Shown here one piece after another: positions 21,112 to 31,600 of a DNA stretch of 64,000 bases. A model generated the notes under the pieces. It saw only the letters and a list, made by a program, of their open reading frames with translations, was not told the origin of the DNA and did not search any database. The DNA comes from Undaria pinnatifida (taxonomy: Eukaryota > Sar > Phaeophyceae > Laminariales > Alariaceae): contig JABAKD010000036.1 of assembly GCA_012845835.1 (NCBI GenBank), positions 1,636,501 through 1,700,500 of the forward strand, read 5' to 3'. Within the stretch, counting starts at the first letter, position 1. The number at the start of each line of letters is the position of its first letter. The position numbers and the translations under genes were made by a program.

Positions 21112-24100
21112 ATGCCTGGAAGTGAGCATGACCAAGAGGAGGCCGGCTCACAAGAAGAAATGATGGTTTTGCTGAGATCATTGGTATCCCGACAAGATCG
21201 ACTGGAAGAGCGGATGGCCAGCGACCGGGGCCGTGGAGAGGCCCAGTCCAACCCTGGCAGGGAACGCCAAGATGGAGTCGTAACCGGTGGGAACTTGCAA
21301 GCCCCTGGTGGTGGTGTACACGTAGACGAGATTAGGTATGACGAATCCGTTGAGAGTTCAGGTGTAAATGTAGGCCCTCGTGAATTCAGTAGTATAAAGC
21401 AGGCAGTCCCCAAATTCAGCGGTAAACCTGAGGAATTCCCCGTATGGAGTAAGCGGTTCGAAGCGTTCGTATCGATGAGTGGGTGTTTGGGTTCTATGCT
21501 TACAGACATAGAGGTAGCTGTAGGTGACACAACCAAAGACACGCAATACTTTATTTCGCAAGGTTTGAGCCGTCCACACATCAAGAATGCGCGGGTTGCA
21601 TGGATATGTCTGACTGAGAGCATGACTGATACTGACCTATTAGACAGAGTGTTTGCCAGGCAATCGCCAAGCGGTGCTTGGAGAATGCTTCGGGATTGGT
21701 TTCTTCCGAAATCAGTTGCCACACAGGTCAAATGGGCGGACGCGTTTGATGCAGTGAAAATGGAGAAGGGTGAGGAGCCCATGAAATTCTTCAGTCGCGT
21801 AGACAAGATTGTTGGTACTCTCGCTTCGCTTGGTGTGCCGAAATCAGAAGGAGAGGTGAACCGCAAACTGGTACGAGTTCTTACAGCTGACTACGAGATA
21901 GAACAACGCACGCTCTTGTACCGCGATGAAATCACCCGAGCTGAAATAGAGAGCATTGTCAGGCAGAGGCACCTGAGACTTCCCGTGCCAAAAGGAAAGA
22001 ACGTGGGTCAGGCACTGTTTTCGAATGGTGCTGCCCGAGGTGGCCGCGGAGGTGGGCGTGGAGGTAACCGTGGAGGTGGTCGCGGATCCAACCGTAACAA
22101 TGTTAGGTCGCGAAACAAGGAATCAGCGAATGCTGATGCTAGCCAGGGTAGCGAAGGTAGAGGCAGCCCCCCCACCCCCAAGCAGACCATCCCCCAATCA
22201 GAGTATGATAAGGTGAAGGGTAAGTGTATCCGTTGCTTGGAACCCGGGCACATGTGGTACCAGTGCAAGGCTCGTGTCACCCCGGCTTCGGAGAGGACGT
22301 CTGGCGAAGGTGCACAGGAACAGAACAACAGTGGTGAGACTGTGTGCTGTCTTGCGAATGCTATGTTTAGCCGTAGTGATGACTCGTGTACTGAGGAACG
22401 TAGTGAGAGCATAACAGAGAGCTTAGCTGAGAAATGGATAGCAGACAGTGGTGCTTCATTTCACATGACTCATTCGGCTGACCTGTTGAGTGACGTACGA
22501 CTGTGCGACGACAAGGTTAGGATCGGTGACAACCACCTGATCGACGTCGTGGGGTATGGCACGCTGACTGTAGTCTTCCCCGGAGATCTAACTGTTAAAC
22601 TGTTAGATGTGGCATACATGCCGGACTTGGCGTTCAATTTGTTTTCGCTAATGGCCGCGCATAAGCAGGGAGTAGGATTCATGACCGAGGATGAGGGCTT
22701 GTGCATTTCTCTTTTCGATGGACGGTTGAGATTCGAGGGTGATGGATCTAGTTACTCCAACTTCGCTTGCAGGATAGAGCCAGACAACGGCTATGTGCCG
22801 TTTCCCCTATTGACACCCGACCCCGCTGAGAACCGAGGGGAGACTGGTTGCGATTTTCCCCTGGCGTTTCCCGTGCTTGCCCCCGGTAGCGCTGCTTCTG
22901 CTGAGACTGCTGTAGATATCAACATCTTCCACTGCGTGCATGGCCACTCTAACGAACTACTGCTGAGAGAGACCGCAAAGGCACTTGGTGTAGAACTGTT
23001 AGGGACGCTAAGACCCTGTACTGGCTGTTCTATGGCGAAAGGTTACCGCAAACCAATCCCCAGCAGTACTAAGTCACGCGCGCCAGAGAAGTTGGGACGG
23101 GTCTTTGTTGATCTAAGTGGCCCTAAGAGAACCCCTTCTCTGTTGGGTAAGAGGTATGTCATGCTAGTGAAGGATGACTTCTCTCGCTACGCCTGGGTAT
23201 ATTTTCTGAAGCACAAATCGGATGCAGCAGACGCGTTTAGGAAGTTTTTGGCTGATGTGCGCGCCGACGGTGTCCCCTCGAAGGTTGAGATTGTAAGGTC
23301 TGACAACGGTGGGGAATTCTTTGGTGGGGAGTTTGGAGAGGTGTGCAAACAGTTTTGCATCAAGCAGGAATTCACCAACGCGGACAGCCCAAAGCAGAAC
23401 GGTGTTGTCGAGAGAGCGCTAGGCATCATTCAGAACGCAGCGCTTGCTGCGTGCATCCAAGCCCCTATCATTTTCCCGCTCGTTCAACTACCGCCGACTG
23501 AATCCCTGTGGGCGGAAGCGGTGCACTGGTCTTGTGACGCCTTGAACCACACCGCAACCACTGCCAACCCCGGCAACAAGTCTCCACATGAGATGTGGCA
23601 TGGAGCTGCCGCACCTTCCTCGCCACACCCGTTCCTTCGCCCAGCGTACTGCCGCTGGAACCGCCCGTCCAAGTCGTCACCCCGGGCCGAGAGCTGCTTT
23701 TACCTCGGGCCGGGCATCGACCACCCAAGTGACTCTTTGCGGATGCTCACGCGGGGGAACAGGGTGGTGGAGACTCGAGATGTGACCTGGGAGGCAACGC
23801 TTGATGTGGGAGCGGTACTATCCCAGCTGCCGGAGGTACCGGAACAGGGAGGGACGCAGGGGCTAGAAGATGCGCCAGAGCTGGGAGGGACGGAGGACTT
23901 TGTCTCCGCCCCGACGACTCCACTGCCGGTTTTGGGGAGGGGAATTCCTCACCAACTCCGTGCGGTGTCCCCGATGACGCCAGCGGTGTCTCCGATACCG
24001 CAAGCTGGCGACGAGTTTCGCGCCGAAGATGTGGAGCCGAACGATACATCAGCGGTCAGCAGCGAATTATCTGACAGCGACTCTTCGTCTCAGGATGGAA

Positions 24101-25902
24101 GCGACGCGTCGGCCTCTGACGATGAAGCTTCAACCCCCACGGCGGTCCGGACTGCTGCACGCCAACTTGGAGCGCACATGTCAGGACCGGGCGATGGTGA
24201 AGAGATTCGGGAGGGACGTACGAGAGCGCAGACCAGGGCGCTCAATCGGGAAGCGGCAGCAGGACTGATTAGTGCGATCGGGCCCTGTGAAGGAGGTCGT
24301 GTGTTCCAGGCGCTACTGGCGGCGAATGAAGCGGAGTGTGAGAAGACGAAGTTGCCGGATTGCCTTGTCAAAGAGGCTGAACCGGAACCAACGTCATACA
24401 CCGCAGCTCGTAAGTCGAAGCATTCGGACGTTTGGATGGACGCGATGAGATCGGAGTTTGATGGACTCGAAGCTGCTGGAACGTTTGTGGAGGTTTCTGA
24501 ACTTCCCGCCAGTAACAATATCGTAGAGTCAAAGTGGCTCTTGAAGTGGAAGAGCGACGCGCACGGCATGATTGATAGAGCTAAGGCACGGTTGGTAGCT
24601 AAGGGCTATAGTCAGGTAGAGGGAGTTGACTACTTCGAGACTTTTGCCCCCACTGCCTCGACCACGTCTAACAGACTCATTGCAGCAATGGCGTGCAAGC
24701 TTGATTGGGACTTGAGACACTTGGACGTTGACCAGGCCTTTATTCAGGCAGAGTTGGATACCGAGATTTTCTTGAGACTTCCTCGCGGTTGTGGCGAGAT
24801 GTCCGGTAAGGTAGTCCTACTCAACAAAGCCCTTTACGGGCTGAAGCAGAGTGGCCGCTCATGGTACAAGCTACTGTCGTCAACCCTAGTAGAGTGTGGG
24901 TTTGAGCAGTGCTTGGTAGACCCGTGCGTGTTTCGACTAATGTTGAATGACGCGGTTGTGGCGATGCTGGTGGTCCACGTGGACGACATCAAGATCGCAG
25001 CGACCAAGGGGGTGACGGATTCGGTAGTAGCTGATCTCAATAAGAGATTCCCTACAAAACATCTGGGCGAGGTTACGTGGTACATGGGTAGCGAGTACAG
25101 GAGGGATCGTGAGAAGGGAACCTTGGAGATTTCGCAGACTCAGTTCATCCGAAACGTTGTCGACCGTTTCGGTATCACTAAGACCAGCCCCATCCCCGCT
25201 TCACCGTCGTTGGACCTCAGGTACGTGAGTGATGAGGAACCTGTGGTGGACGCGAATTTCCGTGAAATTGTGGGGAGTTTGATGTGGATTGCGAACCAGA
25301 CGAGACCTGACATCTCAAACGCAGTGCGAGCGATTGCGCGGTTCTCGCACGATCCTAAGGAAGTACACGTGAAGGCTGCTAGGAAGGTTCTCGAGTACTT
25401 GAGCGCTACAGCCCACTTGGGCTTGACTTTCAGGAAAGAGAGTAAGTTGGGGGATGTACAGTTGGAATACGACCTAGAGACGTACGTAGACGCAGACTAC
25501 GCCCACAAGGCCGAGGACAGGCGTTCGGTATCTGGTGTAGCTGTTTGCTGCGGAGGAACGCTCGTATCTTGGTTTTCTAGGACGCAGAAATGCGTTACGC
25601 TCTCCACCACTGAGGCCGAGTACGTAGCGATGGCCGACGGGGTGAAGGAGGCCCTGTACGTGCGAGGAGTCTTGGTTTTCTTGATGCCTAGTCTTGGATC
25701 GCCGAGCATTGGAGTGTTTGAAGACAACAAAGGGGCGATTGACTTGGCCAAAAACCCACTGAGTTCGTCAAACAGCAAGCACATCGATGTGAGGTACCAC
25801 TTCCTGCGCGAGTTGGTGGGAAAAGGAGATTTATGCGTCAAGTACTTAAGGACGGAGGATCAACATGCGGACATTCTCACCAAGCAAGGCGATTGCTCGT
25901 GA
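21112..25902 (+). CDS. Copia gag-pol polyprotein, 1596 residues
   Basis: Single intact frame; the ATG at 21112 is 31 bases after the 5' LTR. In order: a gag region (1-360) with an RGG-rich stretch; a CCHC zinc knuckle C372-C375-H380-C385; an aspartic protease with D445-S446-G447; an integrase HHCC zinc site (about 607-639) and catalytic D667, D731 and E767, with the expected 35-residue gap between the last two; an acidic Ser/Asp linker (about 950-1030); reverse transcriptase (FAPTAS, LDVDQAFIQAEL at about 1204, catalytic VHVDD with D1291-D1292); and RNase H (VDADYA, STTEAEY, ending near HADILTK). Domain order integrase before RT defines Copia. The gene makes capsid, processes it, copies RNA and integrates cDNA. 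No frameshift separates gag and pol. Domains are complete, so activity is plausible. Confidence 0.96.
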   Translation: MPGSEHDQEEAGSQEEMMVLLRSLVSRQDRLEERMASDRGRGEAQSNPGRERQDGVVTGGNLQAPGGGVHVDEIRYDESVESSGVNVGPREFSSIKQAVPKFSGKPEEFPVWSKRFEAFVSMSGCLGSMLTDIEVAVGDTTKDTQYFISQGLSRPHIKNARVAWICLTESMTDTDLLDRVFARQSPSGAWRMLRDWFLPKSVATQVKWADAFDAVKMEKGEEPMKFFSRVDKIVGTLASLGVPKSEGEVNRKLVRVLTADYEIEQRTLLYRDEITRAEIESIVRQRHLRLPVPKGKNVGQALFSNGAARGGRGGGRGGNRGGGRGSNRNNVRSRNKESANADASQGSEGRGSPPTPKQTIPQSEYDKVKGKCIRCLEPGHMWYQCKARVTPASERTSGEGAQEQNNSGETVCCLANAMFSRSDDSCTEERSESITESLAEKWIADSGASFHMTHSADLLSDVRLCDDKVRIGDNHLIDVVGYGTLTVVFPGDLTVKLLDVAYMPDLAFNLFSLMAAHKQGVGFMTEDEGLCISLFDGRLRFEGDGSSYSNFACRIEPDNGYVPFPLLTPDPAENRGETGCDFPLAFPVLAPGSAASAETAVDINIFHCVHGHSNELLLRETAKALGVELLGTLRPCTGCSMAKGYRKPIPSSTKSRAPEKLGRVFVDLSGPKRTPSLLGKRYVMLVKDDFSRYAWVYFLKHKSDAADAFRKFLADVRADGVPSKVEIVRSDNGGEFFGGEFGEVCKQFCIKQEFTNADSPKQNGVVERALGIIQNAALAACIQAPIIFPLVQLPPTESLWAEAVHWSCDALNHTATTANPGNKSPHEMWHGAAAPSSPHPFLRPAYCRWNRPSKSSPRAESCFYLGPGIDHPSDSLRMLTRGNRVVETRDVTWEATLDVGAVLSQLPEVPEQGGTQGLEDAPELGGTEDFVSAPTTPLPVLGRGIPHQLRAVSPMTPAVSPIPQAGDEFRAEDVEPNDTSAVSSELSDSDSSSQDGSDASASDDEASTPTAVRTAARQLGAHMSGPGDGEEIREGRTRAQTRALNREAAAGLISAIGPCEGGRVFQALLAANEAECEKTKLPDCLVKEAEPEPTSYTAARKSKHSDVWMDAMRSEFDGLEAAGTFVEVSELPASNNIVESKWLLKWKSDAHGMIDRAKARLVAKGYSQVEGVDYFETFAPTASTTSNRLIAAMACKLDWDLRHLDVDQAFIQAELDTEIFLRLPRGCGEMSGKVVLLNKALYGLKQSGRSWYKLLSSTLVECGFEQCLVDPCVFRLMLNDAVVAMLVVHVDDIKIAATKGVTDSVVADLNKRFPTKHLGEVTWYMGSEYRRDREKGTLEISQTQFIRNVVDRFGITKTSPIPASPSLDLRYVSDEEPVVDANFREIVGSLMWIANQTRPDISNAVRAIARFSHDPKEVHVKAARKVLEYLSATAHLGLTFRKESKLGDVQLEYDLETYVDADYAHKAEDRRSVSGVAVCCGGTLVSWFSRTQKCVTLSTTEAEYVAMADGVKEALYVRGVLVFLMPSLGSPSIGVFEDNKGAIDLAKNPLSSSNSKHIDVRYHFLRELVGKGDLCVKYLRTEDQHADILTKQGDCS

Positions 25903-26008
25903 GAGTTTTGAGAAACACCGTGACTTTTTGTTGGGGATATAAGTTTTCCGTCGTAAATTGCTTTTGGGAGTTGCCAGTGTTGTTGGAGGCTTGTTAGTTG
26001 AGCCAGCG

Positions 26009-26018
26009 CCAGGGAGGG
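26009..26018 (+). promoter_or_regulatory. polypurine tract of the Copia element
   Basis: CCAGGGAGGG lies directly before the 3' LTR, where plus-strand DNA synthesis is normally primed. Confidence 0.7.
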
Positions 26019-26448
26019 TGTTCGATATAGCTTGTCTCAACGAACAAAGTAGGAACAACGTTGGTCACGAAGGATCGTCCGACGGGGTATTGTCGGATTA
26101 CCCGACGGTGCATTGCGGAATATTATAGCATGGGAAGGACACGTGGAATAGTCCCGAAGGTCCTTGTAGACTGTTCCTGGAACCAATCTAGGAACACGTG
26201 GAAATATGAGAATGTAGCACCTGTAGTATTTGGGAATTTGGGGCGTTGAGAATATTGCCTGGTGTGGAGCGAGATGGCTTCGCCCACTCGCCTCACTCCA
26301 TCTCTTTCCCTCTTATCAGCATCCGGGACCAGCTAATAAAGACATCTATATACCATCTTCTTCACACTGTGTGTTGCAGTGTAGCTCGCGCCCTGAGACT
26401 GGGCTGCTGGGAGCACATTAATCTTCGCATAACCGATCTAATCCAACA
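26019..26448 (+). repeat. 3' LTR of the Copia element
   Basis: Identical to the 5' LTR except for T/A at the TATTCTT/TAATCTT site and T/C at GATTTAATCC/GATCTAATCC. Confidence 0.93.
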
Positions 26449-26952
26449 TTGCGACCCAAACAAATTGCTGTGAAATGTCACGTTCCTCTGGTCAGAGGTA
26501 GATTTGCCTGGTACATGCGTTGCATAGTTCCCGTTTATTGTGCATTTCTTGTGTAAACTGAAGCTTATAATTATGTGAATCTAAGAAATGATCCAGGTCA
26601 TATTTTTTGCGCTTTTCTTGCGTAAAGTGAAGCCAAAGAGCACACTTTTCGCCTCCGGCGGCGCCTTCAGCGGAATCCTCCGGAGTTGCCTCCGGCGGAC
26701 CCTCGGGGGCGACTCCAGCGGGGGCCCCTCGGCCGGGGGGGGCTTTTTTGGCTTGCTTCGCTCGCCTGACGTTCCGACTAAAAAGTCAGCTAGTAGTAGG
26801 CTTCACCGACTACCGATTAGTCGTTAAATGAAACCGACTCACACCCCTAATAATAATAACAATGACTATTGTTCGCTGCTTTGATTCGTCTTGATGAACC
26901 TGTCTCAGCTTGGTCCGTGCAGCACGTAGCGTACCTAGGCCTTTTTTTGCTA

Positions 26953-27004
26953 TGAATTATGCTGCTGTTCATGCTGCAAGCAGCATGAACAGCAGCATAA
27001 TTCA
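26953..27004. repeat. 52-bp near-perfect hairpin
   Basis: TGAATTATGCTGCTGTTCAT continues into ...GCTGC, and after two A's the whole 25-base arm is repeated as its reverse complement. There is no mismatch in the arms. Confidence 0.9.
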
Positions 27005-27199
27005 GCAGCAAATGTTGTGGCAAGAATAAATAATGTTTGGCCAGATAGAAAGATATCGGCGTATCATATCACACGTTTTCTTCTCTGGCACCTGCTTCCG
27101 GAGATTGATGTGACAACCATGCCGTCACTGCATGTCTGAACTACTGCTGTATGTAGTACAAACAATTCGGTATCCTCCCACTGGTAGCAGCTGTGCTCC

Positions 27200-27910
27200 A
27201 ATTATGCGATTGATGCTGAGCGATGCTGCAATACTGAATTAATTGATGTGTGGTTCGTCGAAAGACAAACACGAGGCACGCTGGCTTGGCTCTTGATAAC
27301 GCATAAAAAAAGGTTTCCACACTCTTTTGGAGATGGCGGACCACACCATTGGGATTTCATACTATCTTCCCCTTGTTTGGTAAGAAATCGTCATGTAATT
27401 CGGAGATTGCCTCGTAAATCGGTATTCGAAGAGACATCACCGTGCGGCAGTCGACCGTGAGACAGATCTTCCACTAGGTGCTGGGGAGCCCTGTCCTGCA
27501 CACCACGTCACTCGCTCGAGCAACCCGAGCCCTGTCGGCGAAGTGAGAAGACCCTGCTACATCGAGGCTGCGTCAACACCTACTACCTGGATCTGGCATC
27601 ACGGAGAAAATCTACTTGTTCTCCAAGAAGAGCTGCTCTCCAAAAGTAAAGGTGTGTGATTGTGATGGTACTGCGAGGTATTATTCCTGATTCTGGGTGG
27701 GTCTGGGCAGAGAAGTTAGCAGCAATACTAGCGCCACTACCCGCTAGCATGGCGAGCAGAGACAGCCCAAGGCACGTGCAGCAGCGCGAGAGTCTGCGTG
27801 TGTTGGTTCGTGCATGTATGTTGTGCGCGGATGAGTGCACGTGTTTTCGCTCGGGGCTGGTTGTTTCGCCATTGCAGAAAGAAGTGAAATCAACGAAACT
27901 CATGTACATT
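27200..27910 (+). repeat. dispersed ~700-bp repeat, copy 1
   Basis: Matches 61530-62190 block by block: AAAAAGGTTTCCACAC, GGAGATGGCGG/GGAGAAGGCGG, CTTCCCCTTGTTTG/CTTCCCCGTGTTTG, AGATCTTCCACT/AGAGCCTTCCACT, CCAAGAAGAGCTGCTC, TGAAATCAACGAAACTCA. By-eye identity is around two thirds with indels. The last third also resembles 62380-62640. Confidence 0.5.
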
Positions 27911-28982
27911 GTTCTGCCTCGCATCTCATGTTATGTTCATGGTTGTTCCGATACAATAACCTGGTGCATGACAAGCGGTCCCTGATACTGCTGTGCCGCT
28001 GTGCCTGGTAACATGTGTTGCCTCTCACGGGGTTCACGGTCGGTGGTCTCGGCAGATAGTTGACAATGAACGATGATAAGATGGTGGCGATGCTGGTGAT
28101 GATGCTGCGTCTAGGGTTTAGAACTGTAACAATGTTGCTGCTATTGTGGCTGCACCGCAGCGGAGCCAAGTCACAGCTCGTGCATAGCCATCTCGCAGCA
28201 ATTCACAGCTCCCCCCAAGTTGCAAACACACCAGGCACTTTACTGCTGTGCAGTAACATACCAAACAGCTCTGAACCCTTCCACCCTGCCCCCGAGGGAC
28301 ACGCTGGTCCCACCCCCGACTGTTGTGCAGCAACATACCACATAGCTTTGCACCCCTCCGCGTGGCACCCTGGTCCCGCCGCCGACTCGATCCAACATGG
28401 ACCTGCGCCCTCCAAATTGACCCTGGCACATTGAACTAGCGACTGCACACGGCGTTTGGCATCATTCCCTTTTTCCATCCCATGACATGCCACGCCATGA
28501 GATCATACGGCAGCAGCAGCGCCGTGTTTTCACCGACACTACACGACAGCGACCACTATTCATACGACTGCTACTGCAGTAGTCTATACTGCTACTACTT
28601 TGCAGCTGTACATGAAAGGTGGGATTGCAACGATAGTGGGTATCGTTCCAAAGTTAGTTGTTGAGATACATTGTTATTCACAAGGTTCCCCTTCGGGATG
28701 CGGGTAACGTGAAATGCCGGGGGCGTCGCAAGGCGAAAAGGGAGGCACAGGTAACACACGTATCAATAAACCAACACTATTAATAACCATTATAATGGAA
28801 AACAACGAAACATTTAGTCTAGACTATACTCTAGTCTAGAGACTATAGACTACCAATCTTTAGTCTGTATAGTCTAGTCTAGTCTATAGTCTAGTCCATA
28901 TATATATATATATCTTTTTTTTAAACAGGACCCCTCCCAATAAAAAACTCAAACCCACATAGTATAGTACAAGTACCAACAA

Positions 28983-29060
28983 CGCAGCTTGTAAATATGA
29001 GTATTGACCCGAAAATTCGTCGAGCTCACGGCTGACGTCCTGATTTTGTTTTATAAAATC
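28983..29060 (+). repeat. dispersed CAGCTTGCAAAGATGAGT repeat, copy 3
   Basis: CGCAGCTTGTAAATATGAGTATTGACCCGAAAATTCGTCGAGCTCAC resembles copy 4 at 63507 most; the frame of copies 1 and 2 is not kept. Confidence 0.5.
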
Positions 29061-30389
29061 TGTAAAGGTGTTACGGGTACTCACATAGATAAACCCCACT
29101 GCTCTTCTTAGAGGAAACGTGTGGCTTGAGCCAGTGTGTTGCTCCAAAGAAAGTGTAGTAGAAGTATTATTCATCAGCGGGAAGAGTGTGATAGAGGTGG
29201 GTGCACGTTGTACTGATGTACGCGCGAACGAATTGTTAGTGGTCAGGGGATGGATGCTGTGTACCGTACGTGTAATAGTAGTGCTCGTTGCTATAATACG
29301 TCACATGTGTTTGCACTTGGTGGTAATGGACAGGGTTGACCAGCGAAAGTCGGTCGCACTTGGATGTTGTACAATAATTAATTGGTTGGCGGCAACAATT
29401 TCGGTATGTGTCGCGTACACGGTAGGATTTTCCATGAGTTGGAGGTAGTGTTTAGTGCTTTGGTGCTGTGTTTGAGGGTAACCAAAAACTTGATGTGCTC
29501 CTCGTTTATCCCCGTAGAAAGCAGAGCTAGATTGGTAGTGTTCCCGCCTGAATCCGCCACTACTTGATGCATGTGGTCGGAAATGTATGTGTGTATGATA
29601 TGTGTGTACGACAAAATCAACAGACCTAGAACCAATCCACCCAACCAATCAGATGGCGTCCTGGGGGCGTGGCAAACGCTGAAATAGATTTGTACCCGAT
29701 TTTGGCCACAACAGCACCGTGTATATACCCGAGTTTGGCTATCGCTAATAAGGAGTTATACATCCTTGAAGCCTACCGATGGTCCCAATCGGCCCCAAAA
29801 AAAACTTTGGCCTGGTCGAGACTCGCGTGCTCGCTGCGCTCGCGATGCCTGCCACTCTCGCCGCGCTCGGCGCCATCTTCCAAGCTTTCCCCGCTTCATG
29901 TCCCTGCGAGGCCCGTCTCCCGCGCGTAGAGATGCAAGCCGTCCCCTGTGACGCTCGTTCCAAAGCTCTGCTGCTCCCGGCCTCTACCTCCCAGCCTCCT
30001 CCTGCTGGCATCCGCTCTGTCCGGAGATTAATATCGGGATGTGTTTTGGTTGAAGTAAAAACGGTCCTTACATTCAGACACGTCTAGCTATCTCGCAAGA
30101 GAAAAATAAACGGACTGGGTCAACCCCGCCCACAAATGTTTTCGCTCCTGCCTCGACGAGCGGCAGAGCGCCGGTTAACCCTTGTCTGCACATATCCCCA
30201 CGCACCCACGTCGAGATCCGGGGCCGAAACCGCCCAGGGCGGCGCGCCCCCAAATCCTACCCTAATCCGAAGTGAATGAAAAATCGACATACATCAACTA
30301 CGACAACATCAACGATAACAACGACACCGACACCACCGACAACATATTTGCGTTTTATATACATGTATACAGATAGAGCCGACCCCACT

Positions 30390-31600
30390 CACAGGCAGCA
30401 TGTCCGAGGGTAGCGAGCCACTTCTTACGAAAAAACAAAAAAAACAGCCAGGCAGTCGGGCAGTGTGGGCCGTGCCCGGTGCCAGGTGCTCGCCGAGACA
30501 AGGGGTTGTATGGGTCTGCACAGTCAGACGGGCGCTCGTATGGGCCTGGCTCTGTTGATCTTGCACGGTGCGGCTACCTGCTGCTGAGACGGTGCTGCTG
30601 TCCTGCTGTGCAGTTGCTGTCGCTGGTGCTGCGACTGCTGCTGGTGCTGCAGAGGTTCAAGCGAAAATGAGAACGAAATACGAGGATAATCCTGGGATTT
30701 TGCAAGTCTCACGTGTCCTGGCATGTTTCTATAAAAAGTAGAGTCGTGTCTACTCATAGGCGGCATGTTCGAGGGTAGCGGGTAGTGAACTATTTTTCAC
30801 GAACAAAACAAAAAACGCAACCAGGCAGTCGGCCGATGTGGGCCGTGCCCGGTGCCAAGTGTTCGCCGCGACAAGGGGTTGTGTGGGTCTGCACAGCCAG
30901 ATGGGCGCTCGTATGGGCTTGACTCTGTTGTTGATCTTGCACGGTGCGACTACCTGCTGCTGAGACGGCGCAAGAGGATGCGACTGCACCACAACAACTA
31001 CGCTAGGTATACGAAAACATAAATCTACCACAACAAATATTGCCCAGGTGCATACCGTAGATGGACCGAGGAAGGGAGTTTTGTAGTTACGTACGTGGTC
31101 GGTGTGAAAGCCCTCAAAGGCCCGGTGCCAAGTGTTCGCCGCGACAAGGGGTTGTGTGGGTCTGCACAGCCAGATGGGCGCTCGTATGGGCTTGACTCTG
31201 TTGTTGATCTTGCACGGTGCGACTACCTGCTGCTGAGACGGCGCAAGAGGATGCGACTGCACCACAACAACTACGCTAGGTATACGAAAACATAAATCTA
31301 CCACAACAAATATTGCCCAGGTGCATACCGTAGATGGACCGAGGAAGGCAGTTTTGTAGTTACGTACGTGGTCGGTGTGAAAGCCCTCAAAGGGCTATGT
31401 GCAACAGACATGACGTTCCACATGTGTACTGCTGCTACTACTACTGCTGTATGTTGCTGCTACTACTGCTGTTGTGATTCTGCTGCTGAGGTTGATTTAG
31501 TCCGGGTGGTAGCTGCTACTGCTGCTGTGCTGCTGCTGAGGTTAGTTGAGTGTTCGAGGGTAGCGGGCCACATTTTTACGAATAAAACAACGAAGAACAA
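30390..31600. repeat. tandem duplications including a near-exact 273-bp pair
   Basis: 30848-31120 and 31121-31393 are adjacent copies of 273 bp with about one visible difference (GGAAGGG/GGAAGGC). A more diverged copy of the left part (TCCGAGGGTAGCG...GCCAGGTGCTCGCCGAGAC) lies at 30400-30600, and its first motif recurs at 31548. Frames conserved between copies simply reflect recent duplication. Confidence 0.8.

Larger units (their letters stand above)
20646..26453 (+). mobile_element. complete Ty1/Copia retrotransposon
   Basis: LTRs at 20651-21080 and 26019-26448 (430 bp each) start TGTTCGATAT and end ATCCAACA. The 5-bp sequence TTGCG occurs directly outside both (20646-20650 and 26449-26453), a clean target-site duplication. 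The LTRs differ at only two positions, both near the 3' end, so insertion is recent. One uninterrupted gag-pol frame fills the interior, and a purine run (CCAGGGAGGG, about 26009-26018) abuts the right LTR as polypurine tract. No canonical TGG-type primer-binding site follows the left LTR (CGTTAACGTGCTTTACG), so a different priming tRNA region may be used. All parts needed for autonomy appear present. Confidence 0.95.
26454..30389. other. repeat-rich non-coding stretch
   Basis: Holds a GC-rich patch (26650-26760), a long hairpin (26953-27004), a dispersed repeat (27200-27910), a ~70-bp tandem pair at about 28240-28380 (GCAGTAACATACCAAACAGC / GCAGCAACATACCACATAGC), a TAGTCTAG-rich patch (28815-28900), a CAGCTTG repeat copy (28983), and a GC-rich 102-codon frame at 29779-30087 without recognisable homology. 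No gene is supported. Confidence 0.5.

Noticed and set aside
29779-30087. GC-rich 102-codon frame
   Set aside because: Composition is distinctive but no domain, splice partner or second copy could be found.
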